A stretch of 64,000 nucleotides of DNA from NCBI RefSeq assembly GCF_026212465.1, contig NC_080055.1, positions 14,968,351 to 15,032,350 of the forward strand, read 5' to 3'. Below, piece after piece: positions 53,144 to 64,000 of this stretch. The notes beneath the pieces were generated by a model. It did no database searches. It saw only the letters and a program-made list of their open reading frames with translations, and was not told the origin of the DNA. The DNA comes from Amaranthus tricolor (taxonomy: Eukaryota > Streptophyta > Magnoliopsida > Caryophyllales > Amaranthaceae). The translations under genes and the position numbers were made by a program. The stretch's first letter is position 1, and each line of letters opens with the position of its first letter.

Positions 53144-55551
53144 GGTAAAAATCTTGGAAGTGGGCCGCAAGGAAGGCTAAGTGCCAAAATATTAACTTAG
53201 TCTTATCCTAATTTTCTTACAGATGAAGGAAAAGAATAAAATAAAATAAAATAAAAAAAAATTATATACCCAAACCCCCAAATCAGAAACCCATTTCCCT
53301 TTCTCTTCCTTCTTCTTCGAGCAACTAGCAACACCATCAACACCTTCACCGCCTTCCACCTTCTTCTGAAATTTCGAGTGCCTTCAAGCAAGATTCATAA
53401 TCTTCTCGTTGATTCAACCGGTCCTTCTCGTTTTCCCTTTTCTCTGTGCAGCAAAATCAGGCGGCGGCTTTCACCGAACACGAACACCACTTCTCACGGT
53501 GGTTCTACAACCATTACCGGTGTTCCTCTTCTTGTATTTGTTGGTGTAAACAAAATAAGGTATTAAATCTCTTAATTTCTATGTGTAATTTCATTTTACT
53601 CATCTTTAATAACCGATTTTCTTCTCAAATTTTCGAACCCTAGCTATCTCTAATCGGAAATTACATGTAAAATCAATATATATTTGTAGAATTTATTCCA
53701 TTAAAGTAAAAATTAGCAATATAGCAATCGAACCTTTTCTAGTCTAATACCTGGTTCTTTGAATCGGGGAAAATAAGTAGAATTTGGTCTTGTTGTTTAA
53801 GCATCGGAAATTCAAGAAACTGATATCAATTTTGTAGCTGGTGTTGGTGGTGTTCTTTGCTGATTAGTAAACAAAAGGCAAACCCTTCTTGATTTCTTTT
53901 CTCTGTTTTCTCAGTGTTGATGTTTAATTCATATGAGATTGATTTTATTGGCATACTTTCATTAGCGTGCTCCTTTACCATGTATTAAGCTCTAATTTTG
54001 ATGAATCTTGAGTTTATACAAACTAATTGGATGAGTTATGTTGATTGGGAGTATTAGCTGGATATGAGATATTGGATAATTATTGTTAGGAATTAGAAAC
54101 TTATGGCAAATAATGATGATGATAATGATGTCCTGATTTTGGTTGGGTTAATGAACTTCTCACGTAAATATTAGCTGTTCATGGAGGTTTTGACAATGAT
54201 GATGACAAGTAATTGAGTAAAGTGATGCTCTTAGATGATATATTAGATGTTTGTTGATTTGAGAACTTGTTATGGGTATTATGTTGATTGATAGATTTGG
54301 GTGAAGTTGAGATTAATCATTTTGGGTTGTGGATACTCGTCAAGAGCTAATTGTTAGATGATTTAATATTTTAGATGGATTATTAAATTCTTTATGAGCA
54401 ATAGCGATTGTGGGCTAGAATGGTTACTTCCAGTTTAATAAGATGTAAATGGTGAATTAAAGATCAAGTTTTACTATTATATGATGCTTAGAAATGCTAA
54501 AACCAAGAGTTATGGGTAAGTATCGAATAATTTGATATTCTTGAAAGTATTATGTGATTCTTTGAGGATTTCTAACATTGAGTTTGAATGTATATATTGG
54601 TGTTTAATTGGAAATATTAGAATAGCTGGTGGAACTATGCGTTCTTAGGATGAGTAGTAATGAACTATAAGAACCTAGCTGTAGTATCGTATGCGTTGTT
54701 GTGATGCTATGTTGTTATGCTTCAGGAGGCGACATTATCGAAGAGCCCTTCTAATAATCGCGGGGTAGCAGACTTAGCCTCTTGAAGCGTTCTTTTTGGT
54801 GAGTAGTAACACTCCCTTAAAAAGGGGTCTGGCCAGGCTACTCTTTGTAAAATGTTTATTTAAAGTTTGTGAAATTTATATGAATGTGATAAATTTTTAT
54901 AAATGATTATGCTGATATTGATATGGTCAATGGATCGGGCTTGCGAGCTGGTCATTGACGGAGTTGAGGAACATGGTTCCCTACTCCCTGTTTTGAAGCG
55001 AATTGTCATTGAGATATTGACTAGCTTCACCCGAGAGTGACATAGCCTTAGAGCTATGGATGTTCCTCTCAACTAGACTCCCTGTGCGCACATAGATCTA
55101 GGAAACTGATGTTGCTTTTAAACCATTGTTTTGAATTGCTGTGTTTAATTGTTTTGGATTGCTGGTTCTCACTCAGTTTAATCTGATTCCTTATTGTTTC
55201 CATCTTTTAGCTGATTATAGATCAGATCCGGTCGGGAATAATCGGGTTAGCAATGTTGATGAGAGTGTTAAAAATGTCCTTTTGAGCTGAGGCTGTGGAA
55301 GCTTATAGTTTGTATTAGGAATTTGTTTAATGTATATTAGTTCTGATTATGTTGATTATAATGGACTCGTAGTGGGTTGTATGGTTACTTTATGTTTAGA
55401 TTAGATATTTGGTTTGAGATTTAGCTGTGTTGGTTTCGTTATAGAGCTAGTGATTCCTTTGCCCAGGTTTTGGGATATGATTTAAGTTTCTTGGGAAATA
55501 ATCCCCGTGACGACCCTGTTTACCCAGTCAACGCTAAGTCGGGTTGTTACA
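53015..55551 (+). mobile_element. Solo LTR of a long-LTR (Gypsy-like) retrotransposon
   Basis: Begins TGTGATATTCGGG, ends GTCGGGTTGTTACA, and is flanked by the perfect 5-bp duplication TTAAG (53010-53014 and 55552-55556). No second LTR or internal domain adjoins it, so it is a single LTR of 2537 bases, normally the product of unequal recombination between two LTRs. Candidate promoter and leader sequence lie around 53150-53560. Strand is assigned from the TG...CA reading and the general look of the ends and is less sure than the boundaries. Confidence 0.88.
53107..53142. repeat. (AAT)n microsatellite in the solo LTR
   Basis: About twelve consecutive AAT/ATA units interrupt the 5' part of the solo LTR. 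Confidence 0.95.
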
Positions 55552-55570
55552 TTAAGAAGGTTAAAAACAA

Positions 55571-55720
55571 GAGAAAATTACTAAAAACTACCTATCCTAT
55601 AGCACCCTCTGCAAAAAACTACTTATTCTAATTTTTTTTGCAAAACACTACCTTAAATGACATAAACGTTTGCAAAAGACTACTTGATGACAGAATCAGT
55701 TAGTTGACCAACACGTGTCT
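55571..55720 (+). repeat. Left TIR of the MULE
   Basis: Runs from GAGAAAATTACT to about AGTTAGTTGACC; the inverted partner is 59530-59679. The pair is about 85-90 percent alike by eye. Confidence 0.92.
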
Positions 55721-55869
55721 CACGTGATTTACTTAAGGCATTGATTTTTCTGTTTGAAAACACGATTTTCCTTAATTATTTCCTCTTTTCCCTTGAAATC
55801 ATAAGAACCCTAATTCTTCTCCTTTCCCTTTCAATCTTTAAGAACCCTAATTATTCCCCAAATTAAATT

Positions 55870-56297
55870 ATGGCTTTTCACACCAAAAAATCGAAGTTCG
55901 ACAGATGTGCTTGCAGATTTCCTTTTGCACAGAGAATTTCGTGGACTAAGGAAAATCCAGAAGACGGTTTAACACTTACAAATTTTTCGATCCTGATATG
56001 AATCGGAGGGGATGCAACAAGTTCAAATGGATTGATGAACATGAAATGGTTGATTGGCAAAGGCAAGTGACGAACACACTTATTGAGGAGAAGCGACATT
56101 TATCAACAGAAATCAAGATATTGACTTCAAGGGTTTGTTGCCTGGAACATGAGAAGGAACAAGCAATTTCAAAACTTAAAAGGATAAAGAAGAAATTGAT
56201 GAACGAGAGAAAGCATGGAAAAGAGATATCAAGCTTTGTATTAGGTTTTTTATTTGGGTTTTTCTTGGTGTTGATTGTACTAATGAAGGTTATGTAA
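55870..56297 (+). pseudogene. GRF-type zinc finger / coiled-coil / membrane-anchor protein in a MULE
   Basis: From the ATG at 55870 the frame gives MAFHTKKSKFDRCACRFPF and ISWTKENP, then a one-base loss near 55955 shifts the frame. It continues from about 55965 as FDPDMNRRGCNKFKWIDEHE, VDWQRQVTN, a long charged helix (LIEEKRHLSTEIKILTSRV, EKEQAISKLKRIKKKL) and a single hydrophobic anchor SFVLGFLFGFFLVLIVLMKV at the C-terminus. CxC...NPGRRF...GC..FKW.D is the GRF zinc finger, a nucleic-acid-binding fold; one expected metal ligand appears replaced (Tyr/Lys where Cys is usual). The coiled coil plus one C-terminal membrane helix fits a large plant family of unknown role. As written it is a frameshifted copy. 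Confidence 0.7.
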
Positions 56298-56422
56298 CCT
56301 TCAAACAATATACCGACATCAGTGTTATGTAATAGTGAGCAGGGATTGTAATTGTTGTTTGAAAGCTTTTATAAACATGTTTATGATGAATGAAGAGGCT
56401 GATTTTCGTCATTACTTTGTTG

Positions 56423-58830
56423 CTAATTATCTAATATCCATAGATGTTCATTACATACATTGCATAAACTAACCATAGTACTTCCATAACCTAACATAAA
56501 CAAACTAACGTAGTCAAAAAAAGCTGTTGGCACCATTGGTGTGGTTAATGATGAGGACATTGAAACGTTTGTAGGCCTTCCACCCTTCGATTTATCCATG
56601 GTGGAAGGGGGTTTGGGAGGGTTTTTGCACATCGTTTTGTTATGTCCTAGTGTGCCTTAATTGCCACACCTCCTTTGCTTATATTCCCTCACCACAAAGC
56701 CTTGTTTTTCCCCACCCTTAGCTTCATCAACCTCCAACCTCCTCTTCCTCTTATTTCGCCTACTAGGCATTTTTCTAAAGGGAGGTGGTAATGTCTTAGG
56801 GTTTGTGGAGGTAGGCCACATTTTATGCCCTGGCATTCCATGGAACCTAGGTTCGTATGTCTTGGCATATGTCTTGACATGGTAAGCCTCATAGACAAAC
56901 TCTGTATAGTCTAATTTTCTATGCACAATGCAAGCAATGGCATGCTTGCAAGGGATTCCAATTAGGGTCCACCTACCACAATGAAAAGTCTTATTTGTCA
57001 AGTTCACAACATAAGACTCTTCTCTATCATCAACCTCAAACTCAAAAACATCAACAGGGATAACCCTAACACCATGACATGACTTCTCGTTGTTTTCTAT
57101 TATTTTCACCACAGATGGCATAACAACCCCCTGAAACTTACTCAGCCCCTCCCTCTTAACTGCACTCCTCTGCATTACATACCTCCTAATCCATTCCATC
57201 AATGAAATTATTGGTTTTCCCCCTTACCTCTCTAAGCACATTGTTGAATGACTCACAACAATTATTCAATAGCATACCAAATTTGCTCCTATTTGGGAAG
57301 GCATGTCTAGACCAATGCTTTGGTTGGAATTGCATTTAGGTATTCTTGTAGACACACATACATTCTTGGGAAGAGTGAAGGTGGGTTCTCAATACCTATA
57401 CACTTGACTATGTCTGTACTACCTGGGCTGTAGTTCCTAATAGCCTCTGCACAATCCCACACCCTACCATACTCCTCATTTGCATCTCCAAATATTAACT
57501 TCTTTGCAATCCTCTTTGCCATATAACACTTAGAATATTTAACCTCACAACCTAATTCCTTATTCACCCTTTTTTGAAAGGCCCTCACATCCCAATAAGA
57601 ATTCTCCCTTCAATCCTCTAAGTACTTCTCAGCTAAGTACAATGCAGTAACCTTATTATTATGATGTTGGTGACCACAATTGTGATCAGGAATATATGTT
57701 CTAATCTGAAAAGTCTCTTCTTCCTTTAACTTAATTGCATGAACCTTAAAGCTGCACTTCTTCTCTTTCCCACAAACACAGTTAACTATCTTAGCTCTTT
57801 CTTTCTTGCAATCATATCTACACAGTCACCCTAGTACTACCATTGTGCAAGTAATAATGGTTATATCCACTTTCAATGGCATGATACCTCAAAGCATTTC
57901 TAAAAACAGAATCGGAATGGAATTTCAAGCCAAGGGACAGATTAATTTTACCTTTGAAGTCAACCTCAGCGTTGAAGGTTGGATATGATGTTTTCCCCTC
58001 CTCACAGTCCTTCAAAGTCTCATCATCATCACTGCATACTTCATCATCACCTTCATTGTAGTAGAAATTCCTATTAGTTTCCTCATTTTCCTACTTATCC
58101 ACAGTCCGCCTAACTTCTTCATCACCTAACCTTACATCATCCAAACCAAACTTTACATTCTCTGCAAACAAATCAACATCATCATCATCCTTTGACTCAC
58201 TCTTAGAACCAGCTCTGTAGTCACTGTTGTGTGAAGTCTGTGCACTTGTTGTTTGGGTATTTGGTGTTTGAGTACTTGTTGTTTGTGGAAGGTGTTCAGA
58301 GCATTGAAGTAGGGTTTGGATAGTAGTCTACGTTTTAGATCTAGGATTTGAGTGTAATGACACATTTGCAACCTTGTCCTTTAGTGGTGGTCCCCTTTTC
58401 AAATGACCACTTGGACTCTCCACATCACCACTAACCTTGTCTCCCACTTCACCCTTATCTATGTCCAAGTCATCATTCGATATACACACATCATCATCAA
58501 TGTCCATGTCATCTGCCACATCTTCTTTAGGCATTTTCTTTTTTGATTTTTTTCTTACTGATTTCTTCACCTCTGTCATCACCCCCATGAACAACATAAA
58601 GATGGTCCCAACCATCAAGTTCAGGGCTTTGAAGGAAATCTGGGATGCTCTTGTTATCCTTGATTTCTGCCCTACCTGCAAACATAGTGTACCCATACCT
58701 CTTGTACCAAATTCTACCAACATCAACATAGGCTAGCTCATTGCTAATCCAATAAGCCATTTCAAAATAACAAACCTCTTCTACATTTGGATGCAAGCTG
58801 AGTCCTAAATGTCTCTATTCAGTTTTGCAG
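56423..58830 (-). pseudogene. mudrA-type MULE transposase relic lacking the DDE core
   Basis: Minus-strand order: a PB1-like N-terminal domain (58800-58560: VEEVCYFEMAYWISNELAYV, VGRIWYKRYGY), an acidic low-complexity linker (58500-58050), the MuDR N-terminal domain (58015-57818: LGLKFHSDSVFRNALRYHAI), then GCEVKYSKCYMAKRIAKKLI...GRVWDCAEAIR and PSLFPRMYVCLQ (57560-57345). There the sequence jumps to RHAFPNRSKFGMLLNNCCES (about 57315-57250), omitting about 200 residues that hold the catalytic DDE residues. SWIM finger residues (SYVVNLTNKTFHCGRWTLIG, PCKHAIACI) follow at 57030-56920. A CCHC knuckle (CGN.GTLGHNKTMC, 56660-56620) has a stop in place of its second Cys. It cannot be an active transposase. 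Confidence 0.88.
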
Positions 58831-59529
58831 TTTTTGGTAACAAAAAACCCACCAAAATATAAACGAATGTTCACTAGATTCATCATCTCGTATGTAGAAT
58901 AATAATGTGCTACATTTCTACAGTTATGAAATTGCAGCACAACATAAAGATATTAGATCACAACACATATACAACAATCAACAAGCATCATTAAATTCAA
59001 GCAAATAAAATGCAATCAGAAACCCTAGAAAATGAATTCAATTTTAAAAGGTTTTGGAAAAGAGGAATTTACCCTTGCTTAGTTACCCACTTGAAATTAA
59101 CCTTTTTTTCCTTTGATAATCTCCTTTTTTTTTTCCTATTAACAACAAATGATTCAACAGAACATGAAGGAATGCTTCAAAATCTCAAACGAAAAAAAAA
59201 GGAAGAACAAGTAAAGAGAACAGAGGATCGAGATTGGGGAGTAGATTAATGAAATAAACCCACGCATTCAAGTACTGATTCAGAGCATATATGAGAGAAA
59301 TTCGAATTTGGAGGTAAATTAATGGAATAAATAACAATTACAGAACTTAGCAGTTGATTGGGTGGGATGATTAATGTTGCATTCAAGTTTTAATTGAGTG
59401 TTGATGGATGCCTTTCATGATCTATGAGAGCAATCATCAACTGAGAGTGGAGGGAAAGGAAAAGATGACGCCAATTGAACATTTTATAGCTTTAAATGAA
59501 ATCACGTGCAATTCATATGTAAAGTCAAA

Positions 59530-59679
59530 CATAGAACTAAAGGTCAACTAACTGACACCGTCATCAGATAGTCTATTGCAAACATTTATGTCATTTAAAG
59601 TAGTTTTTTGCAAAAAAAATTAGAATCGGTAATTTTTGCGGAGGGTGCTATAGAATAGATAGTTTTGAGTAATTTTCTC
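59530..59679 (-). repeat. Right TIR of the MULE
   Basis: Inverted partner of 55571-55720, ending AGTAATTTTCTC followed by the 9-bp duplication. Confidence 0.92.
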
Positions 59680-59688
59680 TAAAAACAA

Positions 59689-60299
59689 TAGTTAAAAAAG
59701 AAAGTTAACACTTGATATTTGTAATCTAGTGTACTTCTAGAAAGCAACGAGGGGAAATGCAATATCATCGCTGCCCGGTGGTAAGTTGAAATCACTAAGA
59801 TGAAATATTAAAGAATGTTAAAGAGCATTATCCTCCATTATTCGCAAAGTTAACAACTTTATTGAAAAAGAAAGACAAAGAAGAGTCATAATGTCTTCAT
59901 CTGATACTAATGATGAAAGATAAGCAAGAAATTACATCTTTTAAAGGATATGATAACACTATTACTTATTGTTTTTATTGTTAACATCATCAACATTATT
60001 CAAAGAATATTGGGGCTTGCAAGATGCAACCCTTTTTGCTTCTTTTTTGTGCTCATCCAAAACAATTCTCTTTCTGCTTCTCTCCTACTCTAAAATGGAG
60101 AGCAGAACAGAATCCTACACTATTTATATGATTTCCCTCTCTCTCTCTCTCTCTCTCTCTATCCCTCTCTGAGATTTCTCACTCAATTTTACACATCCAA
60201 AATTACATACAGTGGTATTAGCTACATTGATCAAACTACTAAAAATACTTGATCAAATCCTCCTGATATGGAGGAAATTTGTTGTTTTATGTCTTATGA
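59689..60299. other. 3' flank of the galactosyltransferase gene
   Basis: No gene. It should contain the 3' UTR and polyadenylation region of the minus-strand galactosyltransferase, and a (CT)n microsatellite at 60134-60161. Confidence 0.5.
60134..60161. repeat. (CT)n microsatellite
   Basis: About fourteen CT units, followed by ATCCCTCTCTGAG. It sits about 140 bases downstream of the galactosyltransferase stop codon, possibly in the 3' UTR. Confidence 0.93.
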
Positions 60300-63200
60300 T
60301 CAAAAAGAGGCGCTCCACAATGCATTCTCTCCTTCACCACACCGTCGATGGATCTTCTTCATCCTTTCAACTGATTTGCAAATTCCGCTGCATGTCCAGT
60401 CGAATGATGCAACACACACGTTTCCTGCCTGAGCCTTCCACTCACAGTCTGATGTAAAATTTCAACATCAGTATGAGACTTAATTCATTACAGACATGCC
60501 AGAGTTCTAAACATTCATAAAGCATTTGTTTGGACCTTTACTGGGCAAAGGGGAGGGCAGCAGGATTTCAAAAGCTCAGAATGAATGAATATGGCTAGGC
60601 TCATAGAAGATAATGTTGAACATGGCCAAAAACAAACCCTTAAGCACGACAAAGAATATATTCCCAACTCGTCCACAAATGGGTAATTTAGGTATGGAAT
60701 TGATAGAAAAATATTTACTACTCTTGAATTTGAAGCTAACCTAACATGACATGTTTGCTTGTTTGAGATTTATATTGTGTGACATCAGATATTCATCGCT
60801 TTCTTAATCTTTGCATCATGACACACCGGTGTATATAAGGATTAATGGACGAGATATGTTAGCAAACTGCCATCATTTCCGGTTAGCATAAGCTCACCAA
60901 TTCACCATAGAAGTCAGATGATCTAAGAAACATAACCTTCTTCTGAGTTTGGCCAAATTGAACTCTGAGTCTGTAACTGTTTTCGCACATTCATGAATAT
61001 ACACTTTGTTATCTCAACGCTCCCCCCTTTTTATCTAATCATTAAAGGCCTTAGATGCATCAACCCTTGATGATTGATGCATCCGAAGATTTATAGTCAT
61101 GTGGTTTCAGATTATAATGGACTATAGTAAGTTGGCTCGCTAGGTCATGTGAAGATGGTTCCTATTATGGGTCAATCAGAAACCAACTCTTTGTTTTAAC
61201 AAGTATAAGGTGACGTATAATTCCCCTTCTAAGTAGAAGTTTAGGTGGAAACCACTAAATGGCATTGAGGTAATTGAATATTGGTGTTGTTTCTTGAGGA
61301 TCTTAGGTCAATTCTCCATATTATAGAACTTTGAGTTCTCCCCCAGAGTGATAGGATGGATGAAATTACCAGGTGGAGTGCCACAACACAATCGGCGGTC
61401 ATCTATGTGCTCCACATCCAAACCAATAAACCAAGAACCCAAAGAGACATCTTCATTAGCATACTTATGTAGCACATGCCTGAAAATTTAAAAGCGACAA
61501 ACATAAGATATGATACAGCGTTCAGAATAGCTGATAACGGTTATCATTACATAAAAGATGGATTCAGCACTCACTGATTAATAGATATGTAAGTAGCTAA
61601 ATCTTTTGAAATGGCATACAGCTGCCCTGTAGCATGCCGGAAATATTTGTTTCCATCATCTCCGAACTTCCAATGTTCTGGCTCATGGTATCTTACTCCC
61701 CTGTTCATAAATGAAAAAACATCAGTAAATGCATAGTTTTGGTTCATGTAGTTAGCTGATAGTCTAAAATTTATTTCTACATACTTTTGAGCAAGGACCG
61801 GACCAGATTTCATGCATCCTATGTACACCCGAGGCTTTGAACGATGGCGAATCAAGGTTGTTCCAAGTGTCGCTGCAACAAACCACACAAAGATATGTTC
61901 AATAAGTTAAGCGACCAAGTATTACATGACATAATGATAAGTTTTTCATCATTAATTAAAGCAGAACATTAGAAAAATCAAACTTTAGAGAGGCTGTATA
62001 ACACTTTGTACATGGGGGATAGTGAAAAAATCCAAGGCCAAGTTAAGGGTTTTACCTATATTTACATGGACATCATCGTCAACCTTGACGTAGAACTCAG
62101 CATCCCACAAAGCAACAGCTGTGGCAAAATATATTTTTGTCTTTGCAGACAATTCCAGATATCCCTCAACATGTTCCTGCTCGATAGCATTCATGTGGGA
62201 AACCCAGTAAGCTGCTTCAGTAAGATGGAAAAATTTCTAGTTTTTGGAACAATATTGCAGCAGTGGCTTATCTACTTGACATAAGTTAACTCACCAGCCT
62301 TAAAAAGTCTCCATGTTTTTGATCCTCCGCCTCAATAGCTTTATCTAGGATACCACCTGCTGTTGCACTAGGAAACACAACAAAAATAAGGAACTAGGTT
62401 GAGTGTTTTTTAGAGTTAACTAGCTAACAGACTAAAATCATATGCTCCAGAACACTTGAAGGTATGTTTAAGGTGGCAATAAAAAACGTAAAAGTAAAAT
62501 CCACAAGCATTTTTTCCATTTCCAAATTGAAATACAATATGCAACATTTTTTAGCACCTATCAAGTAGTTTAACATTTACAAATAGAAATCCAATCATGG
62601 GTACTGGTTGAAAACTTTCTCTTCCACCCTTGTGATGGAAATTTGATTCTCACCACTTGTAAAGGGACTGAGGAGTATGAGATTTAAGGTTTTAACAAGG
62701 ATGTCCAAGCCCAAAATGAGGGTGTAATATTGGAGTCTAGCTTTCATCCCTCTTAAAAAGAAGCTTAGAGCAATAGATAGGATTTGTAGGAATGTTTAGC
62801 AAACAGGTTAAATTGGGGCTTGAACCCTAATTTGATGAGGTTTTCAAGCTTGAAATGTCCTCTGTGGATGATGATAGGCTTTTTCTCTGGTTTTATGTAT
62901 GCTTTTACTTTCATGATATCCATATTCTATTATTATTTATCCAAAACAAAGGCCAAATGGGAATATTGGCAAGCCTCTAGAGTGCAAACAAAAAAAAAGT
63001 GATTTGATATCTGCGGTAACCAGCTAAAAGCTCAGCTTCCTTGGATTCTCATCACAACTATTCATTGGGGCTGCATTTTCTACTGTAAGTCTGTAACTAT
63101 ATACTTCTAGTTCTTATTATAAAAATATAGCAATACTCCAATTGGTGAATTCATGACTCGTGCGGCCTGTTTAGTTGTTGGGACTAAATAATGGTAATAG

Positions 63201-63926
63201 GAATAATTTGTTACTTAAATTTTCATAAAATGTGTAAAATGTCACTACCGAATATCACCTCTCTATTTGATAATGTATTGGAATGAATCTTATGAAGAAA
63301 ATTGAGATGATTGAAGTAAAACAATTATAATCATTTAACTTACCAATGGATTTTCTTATCAAAATAACTAATTTTCCATTAATATTCCCACTATTTAATA
63401 CCGATAAAAATGGGCTGTTAAAGTATTTGTGTTGAGTAATGTTCAGCTCTTTATGAAGAGCTTCACAGAGTTAGTTTTCTACCAAAAACCTTTTTGATAA
63501 TTGATTTATGTCCTATTCCTATATGATTTACCATGAAGAAAAAAACATTGTGTTCAATGATAGTATATTGATACAAGAAAAAACCATTGCATTCCAGAGT
63601 GTGCTCTCCTGTTCGTCTACCAATTAGTCATTCAAATCTATACTAATATAGCCAGGATCAGACCGTGTAGTTTTTTCAGAGTTGAGTGTATTCAGTTCCA
63701 GTGGCCTATCTGCTGAAAGTAAACACATTTACGCAGATGACTTTTCCGCAGTCAAATGAAAATGGAACGAAGGCATGTCAATGAAAGAAAATGCATGTTG
63801 ATGAACACGTAATATAAGGAGAAAAAAACAAAAGCAACAAACATGGAATGTTAACAAATATCTACCTGTGACCTATGACAAATCGCATTATGATGCCCTT
63901 CTCTTCTAATATTCTTCTTTTTTCTC
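60300..63926 (-). CDS. Beta-1,3-galactosyltransferase (GT31), N-terminal exons outside the window
   Basis: Seven minus-strand exons join in phase: 63926-63866, 62367-62295, 62176-62056, 61872-61785, 61700-61575, 61479-61370, 60448-60300 (stop). The product reads [60 protein letters not shown], then KVDDDVHVN, the DxD metal/nucleotide-sugar motif of GT31 enzymes. [49 protein letters not shown] and [20 protein letters not shown] follow, and it ends [12 protein letters not shown]. Plant members are type II Golgi membrane enzymes that add beta-1,3-linked galactose to glycans. The transmembrane anchor and start (DUF4094 region) lie to the right of 63999. No frame damage is seen. The phase of every junction was checked. 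Confidence 0.93.
62368..63865. other. 1.5-kb intron of the galactosyltransferase gene
   Basis: No coding sequence on either strand. The stretch 63165-63425 (CGGCCTGTTTAGTTGTTGG ... AAAATGGGCTGTTAAAG) resembles a Harbinger-type MITE by its ends, but a target duplication was not confirmed. Confidence 0.35.
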
Positions 63927-64000
63927 CTATATAGCGTTGACAAAGAGAAAATTGCATCAAGAACAAGCGCCATTCAATTTTTTTTATTTAAACCAACATC

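Larger units (their letters stand above)
55571..59679. mobile_element. Mutator-like element (MULE) with long TIRs
   Basis: Terminal inverted repeats of about 150 bases: left GAGAAAATTACTAAAAACTA... and right, inverted, GAGAAAATTACTCAAAACTA.... Both continue through TATAGCACCCTC and TTAAATGACATAAA to TCAGTTAGTTGACC. The 9-bp target duplication TAAAAACAA is perfect (55562-55570 and 59680-59688). Two convergent genes lie inside: a mudrA-type transposase relic (minus) and a small GRF-zinc-finger membrane protein (plus). The transposase lacks its DDE core, so the copy is non-autonomous. Insertion is 14 bases after the end of the solo LTR's target duplication flank. Confidence 0.95.

Overview
This is a 64 kb stretch of a nuclear plant genome (AT-rich, intron-split genes, dense transposable elements). 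The protein families, the plastid gene order in an organellar insertion and the transposon types all point to a flowering plant, most likely a eudicot. The lineage cannot be fixed from sequence alone; the repeat style recalls Caryophyllales, but that is only an impression.

Three ordinary host genes are visible. (1) A minus-strand NDUFAF2/mimitin-like complex I assembly factor (exons from 13725 down to 860; the 3' end was not found in the window). (2) A plus-strand ATG8 autophagy gene, complete in five coding exons (45438-47635, 119 aa). (3) A minus-strand beta-1,3-galactosyltransferase (63926 down to 60300; N-terminal exons lie beyond the right edge). All three were assembled from splice sites and reading-frame continuity, because most exons are too short to stand out as ORFs.

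The rest is mostly mobile DNA, much of it with exact boundaries. A small LTR element (7979-10530, TSD TTTTT) sits in the 8 kb first intron of the NDUFAF2-like gene and carries a fragment of a host gene for signal recognition particle receptor beta. A CACTA element (14088-19953, TSD TAC) holds a transposase-associated exon, a two-level tandem array and the last two exons of a Ulp1-like protease. A collinear plastid insertion (21879-31790; psbD-psbC-trnS-psbZ-trnG-trnfM-rps14-psaB) is broken by a minus-strand non-autonomous LTR retrotransposon (25327-28572, TSD CCCCC). A decayed Copia fragment follows (32510-33980). Next comes a convergent pair, a FAR1-like MULE transposase (+) and an Ulp1-like gene (-), at 36396-44314, resembling a Kaonashi-type MULE. 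Downstream of ATG8 is a Stowaway/mariner-like element (47785-49435, TSD TA) with a hAT MITE nested in it (47817-48406, TSD CTCATTTG). Then come Copia and Gypsy pol fragments, a 2.5 kb solo LTR (53015-55551, TSD TTAAG) and a MULE with long TIRs (55571-59679, TSD TAAAAACAA). That MULE carries a mudrA relic lacking its catalytic core plus a GRF-zinc-finger/coiled-coil/membrane protein.

The most interesting points are the host-gene fragment inside the LTR element, the hierarchical array inside the CACTA element, the appearance of Ulp1-like protease genes in two unrelated DNA-transposon types, and the GRF-finger membrane protein as the second gene of a MULE.
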